64,000 nt of DNA from Candidatus Uhrbacteria bacterium (GCA_003576745.1 QEVR01000003.1:37491-101490); one strand, 5' to 3'; shown: positions 8,741 through 17,441, numbered from the stretch's first letter. A program made the numbers and translations. Notes: generated from the sequence alone by a model not told the origin.

Positions 8741-9910
8741 TCAGGCAACATAGATACCCAAGTCTTTGAGGAACTTGCGGACCACATCATCTTGCGGACG
8801 ATTTTTGAGCGCACAGGTGTTAGGTGGGGTAATAGTCACCGGCACCTGCTTACGCCTACCTTTGCCCGTCTGCTTGAATACGACCGTGATTTTGATGCTC
8901 TTTACCTCCCAGTCTTTGTTTAGATCGAGACCGAGGTCCTTGAGGATTTGCTGCGCTGCGCCTGTCCCAGCGTATTGAGCCCTACCCCCAACATCAACAA
9001 ATAACGTGTGTGGTACGCCTTTATTCTTGAGACGGATGGATTTGAGATACGCCCGCTCGATGCCATAAGAGGCATTTGGAGCTTCCAGCTTGAGATTTGC
9101 CAGCCCGTTTGTCGTCGGGAGTTGGTAGCGGATTTCGTCGGTTTTGACGTTCTCTATTCCGAGGAAATGAGAGCAAAACAATTTCTGCATTTCTTTTATG
9201 ATGGGATCGCCACCGAGTGCACGGACACCCAACATTTTGAGTTCTGGCTTGTAGACAAAAACAACATCAAAGACGGGTTTGCGGACGCGTTTCTCGTCGA
9301 GACGCTTTCCGTCGAAGCCGATGTCGCGCGTGGGGAGGTCTTCAAGATAAGCACGAAGGATGATTTTATCCTTGTCAGGCCATGATTTGATTTTACATTT
9401 TTCGCCTTTGTACGTTTTTTGATACACGGCTTGCACCATCGGCTCGAACTGTTGGATTCTTGCTTCCGTAATATCTGATAACGGAACGGTAGACGGAAGC
9501 GTGAGTTCTTTCACGACAAACTCCTCGATGTTGGCGTAGCTGTAGTAGTTATCAAACTCGGTCGGAAATTGTGTGAAAGCGGCGAGAGCTCGCTCGTCAT
9601 TGTTCTGACACTTCTTTTCGATGTGCTCGTCGCGATTTATGTTCGGGGCATAGGTGCAAAATGCCGCGATGTGGTTTTCTGACGAGAGTGAGTTGATGTA
9701 CTCAAGCTCCATGTACACCCTGTCGCGCAATGCGTCGTCATTTTGCGCTTTGATGTATTCAATAAAACGATCCGCGCGTTGTTCGCTCGTCTCCTCCTTG
9801 TTGCCGATGGGAAAATTGTTTTTGCCGTGCCGCTCTTTGAGGTACTCGGCAAGGAGCTCCCCACGGATGTGCAGAACAAAATCCCTCGGATCGGTGTAAT
9901 GCGAAGCCAT
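8741..9910 (-). CDS. Hypothetical protein, first gene of a pair
   Basis: 389 residues, soluble, family not recognised. The C-terminal part holds a regular alternation of strands and helices (GVPHTLFVDVGGRAQYAG, KSIKITVVFKQTGKGRRKQVPV). It is the first gene of the minus-strand arm, transcribed away from the HTH regulator. Tight pairing with the zinc-ribbon gene, a position beside a restriction-modification module and a location in a mobile element suggest an accessory, possibly defensive, role. That is inference only. Confidence 0.78.
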   Translation of the reverse strand: MASHYTDPRDFVLHIRGELLAEYLKERHGKNNFPIGNKEETSEQRADRFIEYIKAQNDDALRDRVYMELEYINSLSSENHIAAFCTYAPNINRDEHIEKKCQNNDERALAAFTQFPTEFDNYYSYANIEEFVVKELTLPSTVPLSDITEARIQQFEPMVQAVYQKTYKGEKCKIKSWPDKDKIILRAYLEDLPTRDIGFDGKRLDEKRVRKPVFDVVFVYKPELKMLGVRALGGDPIIKEMQKLFCSHFLGIENVKTDEIRYQLPTTNGLANLKLEAPNASYGIERAYLKSIRLKNKGVPHTLFVDVGGRAQYAGTGAAQQILKDLGLDLNKDWEVKSIKITVVFKQTGKGRRKQVPVTITPPNTCALKNRPQDDVVRKFLKDLGIYVA

Positions 9911-9985
9911 CGTAATGAGTTAGTAATGATAATTCGTCCACAGGATGACCTGTGAAAGGCATCTAACGTGTGGTATTGTTACCAA
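9911..9985. promoter_or_regulatory. Divergent control region of the element
   Basis: About 75 bases between the two divergent arms. It contains the direct repeat GTAATGA (9911-9917 and 9922-9928, four bases apart) and a short ACCAAATGTTAC stretch. Early promoters of both arms, and binding sites for the HTH protein, are expected here. I cannot assign -35/-10 boxes with confidence. Confidence 0.5.
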
Positions 9986-10201
9986 ATGTTACACCGAACG
10001 TCAATCGAGGACGGTGCAAAAAATCAGCACGAGCTCCCCGAACTGCTCACGCTGAAAGAGGCGAGCGAAATCCTAAAGTGTCATCCAAACACCCTTCGTC
10101 AGTGGGACAAGAAGGGTATTTTGCCTGCGATCCGCATCGGGGAGAAACGGACGCGGCGATACAGAAAAGAAGACATCCTCAAGTTCCTGCAAGGAAAGTG
10201 A
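9986..10201 (+). CDS. Excisionase/MerR-like helix-turn-helix protein
   Basis: 71 residues from the ATG at 9986. The core ELLTLKEASEILKCHPNTLRQWDKKGILPAIRIGEKRTRRYRKEDILKFL is a winged HTH of the excisionase/MerR type (HTH_17). Such proteins act as recombination directionality factors or as regulators of element genes. Its place as the first gene of the right arm, opposite the left arm, suits control of excision or of the divergent promoters. A GTG at 9968 would add six residues. Confidence 0.85.
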   Translation: MLHRTSIEDGAKNQHELPELLTLKEASEILKCHPNTLRQWDKKGILPAIRIGEKRTRRYRKEDILKFLQGK

Positions 10202-10234
10202 CGGCTCACATCACAACCAACAATTACTATTACT

Positions 10235-12040
10235 ATGGCAAACGAGTTCCAAAAAGTTGAACAAGCGAAGGGTCGCCCGCTCTTGCAATGGGTCGGCAAA
10301 AAGCCGCTTGAGAGCATCGAGTATTACCCCGCGCAGGAAAAAGAAATCTACGGCGATAAAAGTGCAAAGGATTTCAACAAGTTGTTCTGGGGAGACAACC
10401 TGCAAGTGCTCGCGCATCTCCTCAAGGAGCATCGCGGCGCGATTGATTTGATCTACATTGATCCGCCGTTCGACAGCAAGGCGGACTATGTGAAAAAAGT
10501 GGAGGTCAGAGGAGAAAAAATCGAAGGACAACAGCAGAGCCTGTTGGAGGAGAAACAGTACACAGACATCTGGGATAAAGATGAGTGGTTGCAATTCATG
10601 TATGAGCGTTTGATTTTGATGAAAGAGCTCATGTCTGAAAAAGCCAGTATTTTTGTACACATTGATTACCACCGATCATCGTATCTCCGATTGGTCATGG
10701 ATGAAGTCTTTGGGGAGGATAATTTTCGCAACGAAGTTATTTGGTATTATCCGAATAAAATACAGGGCAATATCAATCGGCTTGCGGCAAACCACGACAA
10801 CATTTACTGGTACTCCAAAACCCCAGATTTCAAGTTCCATCGCATCGAAGAAGAACGAGCAAAATCAATCAAAGTCAACGCACGTTATTGGGACGCGGAG
10901 AAGCAGTTGTTTGCCACAAAGCGAGATGGCAAAGGAAACGTCATCTATGTCGAGCGAGGCGCAAAGATTATTGATGACGTTTGGATCATCCCTGCCATTT
11001 CTTCGGGCGGCAAGGATCAAACTGACTATCCGACACAGAAACCCGAAGAAATCCTCGAGAGAATTATCGTGTCCATGAGTGATGCGGGTGATAGTGTTTT
11101 GGATTGTTTCGCTGGCTCTGGTACTACCTGTGCCGTAGCTCAAAAGCTCGGCCGACGATGGATCGGTTGCGACATCAACTTGGGAGCCATTCAGACAACG
11201 ACGAAACGCCTCAATCAGATCATCGCCGAACAGATCAAGGAAAAGAAAGGCAAGCTCTTGAGCGATTTCAAAGGATCGCTCGGATTCAAGGTGTTCAACG
11301 TGAACGACTATGACCTGTTCAACAACGAGGTTCAGGCGAAGGAGATCGTGATGCAGCAGTACGGCGTTGAGCCGATCAAGCGAAGCTACTTTGACGGCGT
11401 GCTGGATAACAATTTCGTGAAGGTGATGCCGCTCAACCGCGTGCTCAACAAGATGGACATTCGCACACTCCTCAAGAACATAGGCGATAAGCTGGACGGA
11501 TTCACCGTGAAGGCCAAATCAAAATCTGGGGAGCCGATCTACGAGGAGGGCGTGCTGGTGATCTGTTCAGGCATGGAACTCGACGTGGCGGATTTCCTGA
11601 AAAAAGAGAATAAGACGGGCGTAAAGATCGAGGCGCGTGACATCATCACGGACAAGAAAAATCTGATCTTCCGCAAGAGAGCCGAGGCCAAAATTGAGGT
11701 AAGGACCAAAGACAAAAAGTTGACCGTCGAGCTCAAAGACTTTTTCTCCCCGAGGCTCATGCAAAAGCTCGAACTGGAAAACGAGAAGGTCTTGAAAAAG
11801 GAAGATCGCGCGAAGGTCACGGATTTCCGACAGATCGTTGATAGCGTCACGATTGACGTGGACTACGATGGCAAGCTATTCAACGCCGAGGAAAAGCTGA
11901 TGGACCTCCCCGACAAGAAGGAGGTCATCAAAGGCAAATACGAATGGGAGTATCCGAAAAAGGGCAAGTACACCGTGGCCGTAAAAATCGTGGACGTGCT
12001 CGGGGAGGAGGACTTTCAGACGTTCGACGTAACCGCATAA
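10235..12040 (+). CDS. Type III-like DNA adenine methyltransferase (Mod)
   Basis: 601 residues. Beta-class N6-adenine methyltransferase order: catalytic IDPPF first (D76-F79), then the SAM-binding motif FAGSGTT near residue 292 in VLDCFAGSGTTCAVAQ. The region between holds the target-recognition sequences, and about 280 C-terminal residues follow, with an Ig-like end (KYEWEYPKKGKYTVAVKIVD). It lies four bases before the Res-like gene. In type III systems Mod both methylates one strand of an asymmetric site and directs Res. The leader ATTACTATTACT (10223-10234) replaces a Shine-Dalgarno. Confidence 0.92.
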   Translation: MANEFQKVEQAKGRPLLQWVGKKPLESIEYYPAQEKEIYGDKSAKDFNKLFWGDNLQVLAHLLKEHRGAIDLIYIDPPFDSKADYVKKVEVRGEKIEGQQQSLLEEKQYTDIWDKDEWLQFMYERLILMKELMSEKASIFVHIDYHRSSYLRLVMDEVFGEDNFRNEVIWYYPNKIQGNINRLAANHDNIYWYSKTPDFKFHRIEEERAKSIKVNARYWDAEKQLFATKRDGKGNVIYVERGAKIIDDVWIIPAISSGGKDQTDYPTQKPEEILERIIVSMSDAGDSVLDCFAGSGTTCAVAQKLGRRWIGCDINLGAIQTTTKRLNQIIAEQIKEKKGKLLSDFKGSLGFKVFNVNDYDLFNNEVQAKEIVMQQYGVEPIKRSYFDGVLDNNFVKVMPLNRVLNKMDIRTLLKNIGDKLDGFTVKAKSKSGEPIYEEGVLVICSGMELDVADFLKKENKTGVKIEARDIITDKKNLIFRKRAEAKIEVRTKDKKLTVELKDFFSPRLMQKLELENEKVLKKEDRAKVTDFRQIVDSVTIDVDYDGKLFNAEEKLMDLPDKKEVIKGKYEWEYPKKGKYTVAVKIVDVLGEEDFQTFDVTA

Positions 12041-12044
12041 GAAC

Positions 12045-14585
12045 ATGGACAGCTTATTTCTCCAAAACATCCGCGCACGGGTGTCTGACTGGCGAACAGG
12101 CGGATATCAAGGCGTCCTACGCGAGACGCAGAACATCCTCGCGCACGCCAAGCGCGTCGGTTTTTTGCACCCGCCGCAATTCGAGGCGTTTGAGACGTAT
12201 ATCTATCTCAAGGAGATCGTTGGCAACAAGCTGTCGCTTGAGGTCTTTCGTTCGTCGTTCGCAAACGAGCTGGAGTTTTTGCGTGCACTCGGCATCACTG
12301 ACAAAGAGGCTCTCGAACTCGCCTACGATCCGAAGAAGAACGAAAAGATACAGGCGATTTTGGAGGAAAAGTTCGGCACCGCCGACTACGCAAATCAGGT
12401 CTACGCGCTCACAATGGGATCGGGGAAAACGATCCTCATGGCTGTGATGATGATCTACGATTTCGTCCTCTCGTACTACCACAAAGACGACAAGCGGTTT
12501 GCGAAAAATGCCCTTGTCTTTGCGCCCGACACGACGATCATCGAAAGCCTGAAAGAGATCAAGACGTTCGACTACGCAAAGGTTTTGCCGAAGGAATACC
12601 AAAACATCCTGCTCAACATCAAATACCATTATCTCGAAAGTACAGACACGCCACTCTCCCCGAATGGCAACTACAACGTCATCGTTTCCAACTCCCAGAA
12701 GATCATCCTGAAAACGCGATCCGAAAATGGAAATGGCACAATGCGGCTGTTCGGCGACAAGGGCGATCTGGAAAAGCGGGAAGTGGAAAACAAGCGTCTC
12801 TATGCCATCCGCACGCTCTCGGAGCTGATGATCTTCGTTGACGAAGCACATCACTCCTACGGCAAAACGCTCGAAGGCACGCTCAAAAAGACGCGCCAGA
12901 CGATTGAGTATCTGCACAAGAGCACGCCGCTCATCGCGGTCGTGAACTTGACGGGTACGCCGTATGTGAACAACAAGATGATCGCGGATGTCGTCTATCA
13001 TTTCGGACTGAAGCAAGGTATCGAAAAAGGCATCCTGAAACAGGTCCGCATTTTGGATTATGGCAATGTGAAATCCGAGCAATTTCTTGAGGAGGTCATT
13101 GATACGTTCAAGAGCGAGTACGGAGCGAAACGGCTGGAAGGCAGGCTCCCGAAGATCGCGTTTTACGCGGCCAGCATTTCCGATCTGCAACAGGAGCTCA
13201 AGCCAAAGCTCGAACGGATACTCGCCGCGCGGAAAATCAATCTCGACACGATTCTCGAATACCACACCGAAGCGGAAGACAACCGCGACGAGTTCTTCAA
13301 GCTCGATACAGCCGAAAGCAAAAAGCAGTTCGTTCTGCTTGTCGGCAAAGGTACGGAGGGCTGGAACTGCCGCTCGCTGGTCGCGGTTGCGCTCTACAAG
13401 AAGCCGACGAGCACGATCCTCGTCCTCCAGTCCACAACGCGCTGCTTGCGTGCCATTGGCGACAATTCAACGCGAGCGCATATCTTCCTGTCGAAAGAGA
13501 ACTACAAAATCCTCGACCACGAACTCAAAAACAACTTTTCATCCAGCATCAGCGAGCTAAACGCGCAGGATCAGAAAATGATTGATTTTGAATTGAAAGT
13601 CGAAAAACGAAGAACCGTGAAGGTGAAAAAGATATTGAAAGAAATCATCGCCGTCCAAGACAGCAAAGCTGAAGACATCAAGATAGATTTCAAGAAGTTC
13701 AAAGCCGATGATTACATGTCGTATGTGAGCGAAGGCTCGATCTTTTTGGGCGAGGGCGGCAAAGCGGGCTTTCAGGAAGCGAAAGCGATCCGCAGGCTCA
13801 AAGAGGAAGGCGACAGGACGTTTTACGAGATCGTCGAGATCATCAATCGTTATACGCATTTGTCATGTCTCGTCATCGAGAGCATCATGGAGGTAAGCGG
13901 CAAAAAACGGGCTGATTTGGTGAAGGAAGCCAACGAAAACGTCGCCTTGCTCCCGTTCATCATCCAAGAAATCCTCAAGAGCGCATACAAGTACGAAGAA
14001 AAATCCGAGACGGTCGAGGAAGAACTTGAACTCACAAAGCTCTACCCATTCAAAATCAGCGTTCAGCAAGGCAGAAACGCACTCGTTGTCTACCGTGAGG
14101 ACGAAGAACGCGACGGACGAAAAGGACGCATCGGTTTTCACATCAATCCATACAACTTCGATAGCGGTGACGAAAAGGACCTATTCAGATACTTGCGCGA
14201 CGTTTTGGAAAAGAGAGAAGCGGTCAAAGATGTGTATTTCACGGGTGGCGTCACCGACACTTCCCACAACGATTTTTATTTTGAGTATTGGAGCCCAGAA
14301 AAACGGCGCATTGCACGTTATTTCCCCGATTTCCTTGTGGAGACGACAAGGGGGAGATTTTTGGTGATCGAGGTCAAGCACGGCGGGGAGAAGGCGGATT
14401 ACGAAGCCAACAAACGATCCTATAAAGGCACGCTGGAAAGCGTGACGAACGAAGTCTTTGCCAAAGAGCTCGGCTTTGAGGAGTTCCGCGCGGCAAACAA
14501 AAACTTTGAGTATGTCATCAAGTTCAACGCTTCGCTTCAGCAGGAGCAGGTGAAGCTACTTGAGGAAATCCAAAACCTCGCATGA
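12045..14585 (+). CDS. Type III-like restriction helicase-nuclease (Res)
   Basis: 846 residues. A superfamily 2 helicase core carries Walker A GSGKT (near 125), DEAH (266-269), the LTGTPY motif III and a motif VI region QSTTRCLR. The C-terminus has a PD-(D/E)XK nuclease site, FPDFLVE followed by LVIEVKHGG, near residues 759-780. Partner of the preceding Mod gene. It is shorter than classical EcoP1I/EcoP15I Res (about 970 residues). Its stop overlaps the next gene by four bases, so a third protein is translationally coupled to the pair. Confidence 0.92.
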   Translation: MDSLFLQNIRARVSDWRTGGYQGVLRETQNILAHAKRVGFLHPPQFEAFETYIYLKEIVGNKLSLEVFRSSFANELEFLRALGITDKEALELAYDPKKNEKIQAILEEKFGTADYANQVYALTMGSGKTILMAVMMIYDFVLSYYHKDDKRFAKNALVFAPDTTIIESLKEIKTFDYAKVLPKEYQNILLNIKYHYLESTDTPLSPNGNYNVIVSNSQKIILKTRSENGNGTMRLFGDKGDLEKREVENKRLYAIRTLSELMIFVDEAHHSYGKTLEGTLKKTRQTIEYLHKSTPLIAVVNLTGTPYVNNKMIADVVYHFGLKQGIEKGILKQVRILDYGNVKSEQFLEEVIDTFKSEYGAKRLEGRLPKIAFYAASISDLQQELKPKLERILAARKINLDTILEYHTEAEDNRDEFFKLDTAESKKQFVLLVGKGTEGWNCRSLVAVALYKKPTSTILVLQSTTRCLRAIGDNSTRAHIFLSKENYKILDHELKNNFSSSISELNAQDQKMIDFELKVEKRRTVKVKKILKEIIAVQDSKAEDIKIDFKKFKADDYMSYVSEGSIFLGEGGKAGFQEAKAIRRLKEEGDRTFYEIVEIINRYTHLSCLVIESIMEVSGKKRADLVKEANENVALLPFIIQEILKSAYKYEEKSETVEEELELTKLYPFKISVQQGRNALVVYREDEERDGRKGRIGFHINPYNFDSGDEKDLFRYLRDVLEKREAVKDVYFTGGVTDTSHNDFYFEYWSPEKRRIARYFPDFLVETTRGRFLVIEVKHGGEKADYEANKRSYKGTLESVTNEVFAKELGFEEFRAANKNFEYVIKFNASLQQEQVKLLEEIQNLA

Positions 14586-15355
14586 AAAAAGAGTTCAAAG
14601 TAAAATCGCGCGGCCTGTATAAAGAAGGCAAAGGCCCGTTCAAGATCAGTCGTTCTGGGATTGAACTGTTTGTAGAGTGTCCGTGTTGTTTTTACCTGAA
14701 CAATCGTCTCGGCATCCGCAGGCCATCCGGTCCGCCATTCAACATCAATAAGGCCGTGGATGCACTGCTCAAAAAAGAGTTTGACGTTCACCGTGCAGGT
14801 AAAACACAACATCCGTTGATGAAGAAATACAAGATCAATGCCGTACCGTTCCAGCATGAGATGATGGACGAATGGCGCGAGAACTTCAAGGGCGTGCAAC
14901 ACCTCCACGAGCCGACCAACCTATTGATTACTGGCGCAGTGGATGACATCTGGGTGAACAAAAAAAGGGAATTGATCGTCGTTGATTACAAAGCCACTTC
15001 AAAGGCAACCGAGGTGGATTTGAGCGCAGACTGGCAGATGGGTTACAAACGGCAAATGGAGGTGTATCAATGGCTTCTGCGACGCCTCGGGTTCAAGGTG
15101 TCCAACACGGGCTATTTCGTCTATTGCAACGGACGGGCAGACAAAGAGGCTTTCGATGGCAGGGTAGAGTTTGATGTTTCCGTACTTCCGTACACAGGAG
15201 ATGACAACTGGGTGGAAGGCACGCTCTATAAAATAAAGGCATGTCTGACTGGCGAAAATACGCCTGGAATGAGCGTAGATTGCGAGTTCTGCGGGTACGC
15301 AAAAGCTCGGCAGGCATTGACTATTTCGCCAAAATCAGTTATCTTGAGTGTGTAA
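14582..15355 (+). CDS. Cas4/RecB-like PD-(D/E)XK nuclease coupled to Res
   Basis: 257 residues. The nuclease signature is GAVDDIW (D121/D122), VVDYKAT (D135, K137) and the RecB-type QMEVY (Q158, Y162). Cysteines sit early (C33, C35, C36) and late (C234, C237), the spacing used by Cas4/AddB proteins to hold a 4Fe-4S cluster across the fold. It starts inside the Res stop codon region (ATGA). No cas genes or CRISPR arrays are present, so it belongs to the restriction-modification operon or to element replication/repair. The cluster is an inference from cysteine position. Confidence 0.82.
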   Translation: MKKEFKVKSRGLYKEGKGPFKISRSGIELFVECPCCFYLNNRLGIRRPSGPPFNINKAVDALLKKEFDVHRAGKTQHPLMKKYKINAVPFQHEMMDEWRENFKGVQHLHEPTNLLITGAVDDIWVNKKRELIVVDYKATSKATEVDLSADWQMGYKRQMEVYQWLLRRLGFKVSNTGYFVYCNGRADKEAFDGRVEFDVSVLPYTGDDNWVEGTLYKIKACLTGENTPGMSVDCEFCGYAKARQALTISPKSVILSV

Positions 15356-15606
15356 GGTCATTACAACTTCCACTGTCGCTCGCAGTTCAATGAGCCGTCG
15401 TCTTCTCCTCGCAATACTGCGAGGTAGGCAAACAGGGAAATCTGCTGTGAGCCAGATGAAGAATGGCGACTAACCGCACGCGGTTGGGAGATTTCATTCA
15501 GCTTTTGCTGGATCAAATCTTTCAGCCGCGTTTTGTTTTTCAAAGGTCGTTCCCGAGGTGATCGGGAGGAGAACAAATCGGCATCTCACTCCTAACGATT
15601 ACCATT
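15356..15606. other. Intergenic stretch in the right arm
   Basis: 250 bases without a convincing plus-strand gene. A short minus-strand frame (15361-15576, 71 codons) exists but lacks recognisable features. CCCGAGGTGATCGGG near 15553 forms a small hairpin. The last 12 bases (ACGATTACCATT) resemble the leaders of other element genes. Confidence 0.5.
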
Positions 15607-16992
15607 ATGAAAAACAATCAAAACGATTCAAAAAACGTCTCCCCGTGGCAGGAATACTGGGATACATGCGACAAACTCACAAAGAAAGCCGAGGACTTGG
15701 TGCGTGAATGTATCAAAGGAACTCGCAAAGGTCTCCCCGATGAGCCGAACTATCTTCATTCGTTCCGCGTGCGTGACATGGTGAGTTCATGTCATCACTG
15801 GGATGATCCCGATTACGATTTATTCATCGCCGCACTCTTACACGACATCGTTGAGGACGGCGGTGTCTCGTTCGAGGAACTAGAAAAAATGGGCTTCACG
15901 AAACGCACGGTAGAGCTGGTGCGCCTCTGCTCACATGACATGAACATCAAAGACAAAACCGAACGATGGATACGGATGATCGTGCATCTTGTCGAAGCAA
16001 AAGACGAGGACGCTTGGCGGATCAAGCTAGCTGACCTGACGGACAACCTTGCTCAATCCAAGGGCTTATCGCCGGAAAATCGTCAGTTCATGGTCGAAGT
16101 AAAAGCACCCATGCTCTTGCGGCTGGGTCATGTTGGTTATTCCGCGTATGGAAAGCTCCAAGATGAAATGGAAAGGCAGAAAAAGGAGCTTGCAAAGCAA
16201 TGGCGGTATGTCGTCACGCAATGGACGGAGGAGTTCGATATTGATGGGTTGTATGACCATTTCGCGGTGCTGGGAGATTTTGAGGATCGGTGTACTGCCT
16301 TTGTCCATGCGGTGACTGAAATGGAAGCCCGCGTCAGAGAGCGGCTGGAACCGAAGGTGGACTGGAACCCGCTCGAACGAGACGATCGGGTACGACCGCC
16401 ATTCGGGAGGCCAAACAAGTTCAACAAAATCGTATTTTCAAAGGCGGCATCGCGCCGTGACAAAACTGGATACGATTCGATCTACGTCTACATTGAGGTG
16501 ATCGAGGTGCCTTATGATGCCGTTGTCGGGGAGCGCATGTTCAACCGAGAGTGCGGATGGGACGTGCACTACTTCTACGAAAAGCTGACTGGTTCAAAAA
16601 AAGACAAACAGAAATCTGATGCTCTTTTTAGCCTGAAACGAGATCGCAAGAAACCCACGCAATGTCATCTCTGGAAAAAAGAGGAATTGACCGATGGTGA
16701 CCTCGATAATGCGTTCGACGTACTGCATACGTTTTCCGAGGATTCACATTTCAGCCGCAGGCTCATCAAGTGCAAAGACTGTGGCCAGCTCTATCTCAAA
16801 GAGTTCTATGAGGAGATAGATTGGATTGATGGCGAAGACCCGCAATATGTGACCTACATTCCCGTTGAAAGCCAGAAGGAAGCCGAGACGATCAATCAAG
16901 TCGGTTTATGGGAGTTCCAAGCCTTTTCTCCGAGGATCAATAGGGATTGGCCAAAGGACGAGCCGAAGAAAATCTACTGGATCGGCAGATAA
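15607..16992 (+). CDS. RelA/SpoT-like HD-domain protein with zinc-ribbon tail
   Basis: 461 residues. The N-terminal HD domain has H51, the pair H79-D80 in ALLHDIVEDGG (with E83-D84 as in SpoT hydrolases) and D143 in KLADLTDNL. No synthetase domain motif is seen. The C-terminal part has a CKDCGQLY knuckle and a conserved-looking YEEIDWIDGEDPQYVTYIPV block. A (p)ppGpp or other nucleotide hydrolase is likely. As last cargo gene beside restriction genes it could act in defence or in dormancy control, but no direct evidence supports either. Confidence 0.82.
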   Translation: MKNNQNDSKNVSPWQEYWDTCDKLTKKAEDLVRECIKGTRKGLPDEPNYLHSFRVRDMVSSCHHWDDPDYDLFIAALLHDIVEDGGVSFEELEKMGFTKRTVELVRLCSHDMNIKDKTERWIRMIVHLVEAKDEDAWRIKLADLTDNLAQSKGLSPENRQFMVEVKAPMLLRLGHVGYSAYGKLQDEMERQKKELAKQWRYVVTQWTEEFDIDGLYDHFAVLGDFEDRCTAFVHAVTEMEARVRERLEPKVDWNPLERDDRVRPPFGRPNKFNKIVFSKAASRRDKTGYDSIYVYIEVIEVPYDAVVGERMFNRECGWDVHYFYEKLTGSKKDKQKSDALFSLKRDRKKPTQCHLWKKEELTDGDLDNAFDVLHTFSEDSHFSRRLIKCKDCGQLYLKEFYEEIDWIDGEDPQYVTYIPVESQKEAETINQVGLWEFQAFSPRINRDWPKDEPKKIYWIGR

Positions 16993-17256
16993 AGACTTGG
17001 GTGAGGAAAATCTGCTATCATTTTGTTGGGATAGCGAGATTTGGCATTTTTCGGCCGAGAGGTCGGAAACAGTGCCGTGCAATAAGTCCGCCATCCGCCT
17101 TTGTGCGGTGGATTCGCCTCACGGCGAAAGGTGCGGTGAAAAGCGGCGGTGACTTACGGGTATACCAAGAGCCCTGATTTATCGGGGAGGCGAACAAAGG
17201 CACGAAACATTCAAGAGCACGGTGATGACCTTCAAGTAACTGGCTATCCAACAAAG

Positions 17257-17282
17257 AACTCCCACATGGGAGTTTTGTGTTT
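17257..17282 (+). terminator. Terminator near the right end of the element
   Basis: AACTCCC (17257-17263), loop ACAT, GGGAGTT (17268-17274) followed by TTGTGTTTT. Probably ends the right-arm transcript. Confidence 0.65.
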
Positions 17283-17309
17283 TGAGAAATAGTGAGTAGC
17301 GCGGTGGGG

Positions 17310-17398
17310 TTACGCGACAACCTTCTCCCTCATGTCCGGAATATAGATCGTCGCATCATTTTTCCTTGCGAACACAGTTCTCACTTCCTCTACCACGG
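17310..17398 (-). other. Orphan 3' end of the recombinase reading frame
   Basis: If the element circularises across CACCCCA, the recombinase frame (Arg-Trp-Gly) continues here for 29 codons to a TAA at 17310-17312. The predicted tail reads AVVEEVRTVF, then ARKNDATIYI, then PDMREKVVA, and has a protein-like composition. In the integrated form this tail is replaced by seven residues read from tRNA-His. Confidence 0.55.
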
Positions 17399-17405
17399 CA
17401 CCCCA
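17399..17405 (+). other. Right attachment core (attR), CACCCCA
   Basis: Seven bases identical to the end of tRNA-His. Directly followed by the hairpin 17404-17441. Confidence 0.55.
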
Positions 17406-17441
17406 CAAATAATCGACGGCATAAACCGTCGATTATTTGTG
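17404..17441 (+). terminator. Displaced tRNA-His terminator (perfect 16-bp hairpin)
   Basis: Bases 17404-17419 and 17426-17441 are perfectly complementary around a six-base loop, A-rich on the left arm and T-rich on the right. tRNA-Arg and tRNA-Leu in this window have the same kind of hairpin starting at their CCA. Removing the element would place this hairpin at the CCA of tRNA-His. Confidence 0.7.

Larger units (their letters stand above)
16993..17398. other. Right end of the element, mostly non-coding
   Basis: About 400 bases after the last cargo gene. It holds short inverted repeats, one terminator near 17257-17280, and at its right edge the displaced 3' end of the recombinase frame (17310-17398, minus strand). 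No independent gene is supported. Confidence 0.6.
1311..17405. mobile_element. Integrative element of about 16.1 kb in tRNA-His
   Basis: The left end is fixed by tRNA-His and the adjoining serine recombinase. The right end is inferred. CACCCCA occurs at 1311-1317 and again at 17399-17405, where it is followed by a hairpin of the kind found directly after the other tRNAs of this window. Between the ends lie phage/plasmid-type genes in two divergent blocks (minus 1288-9910, plus 9986-16992) around a short control region. No capsid, terminase, relaxase or conjugation gene is seen, so it resembles a satellite or integrative plasmid with restriction-modification cargo. Confidence 0.75.

Noticed and set aside
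12117..13265. 382-codon minus-strand frame in the Res gene
   Set aside because: Antisense shadow of the helicase domain; no start signal or domain.
15361..15576. 71-codon minus-strand frame between the nuclease and HD genes
   Set aside because: No domain, no clear start signal, and it runs against the operon; kept only as part of the intergenic note.
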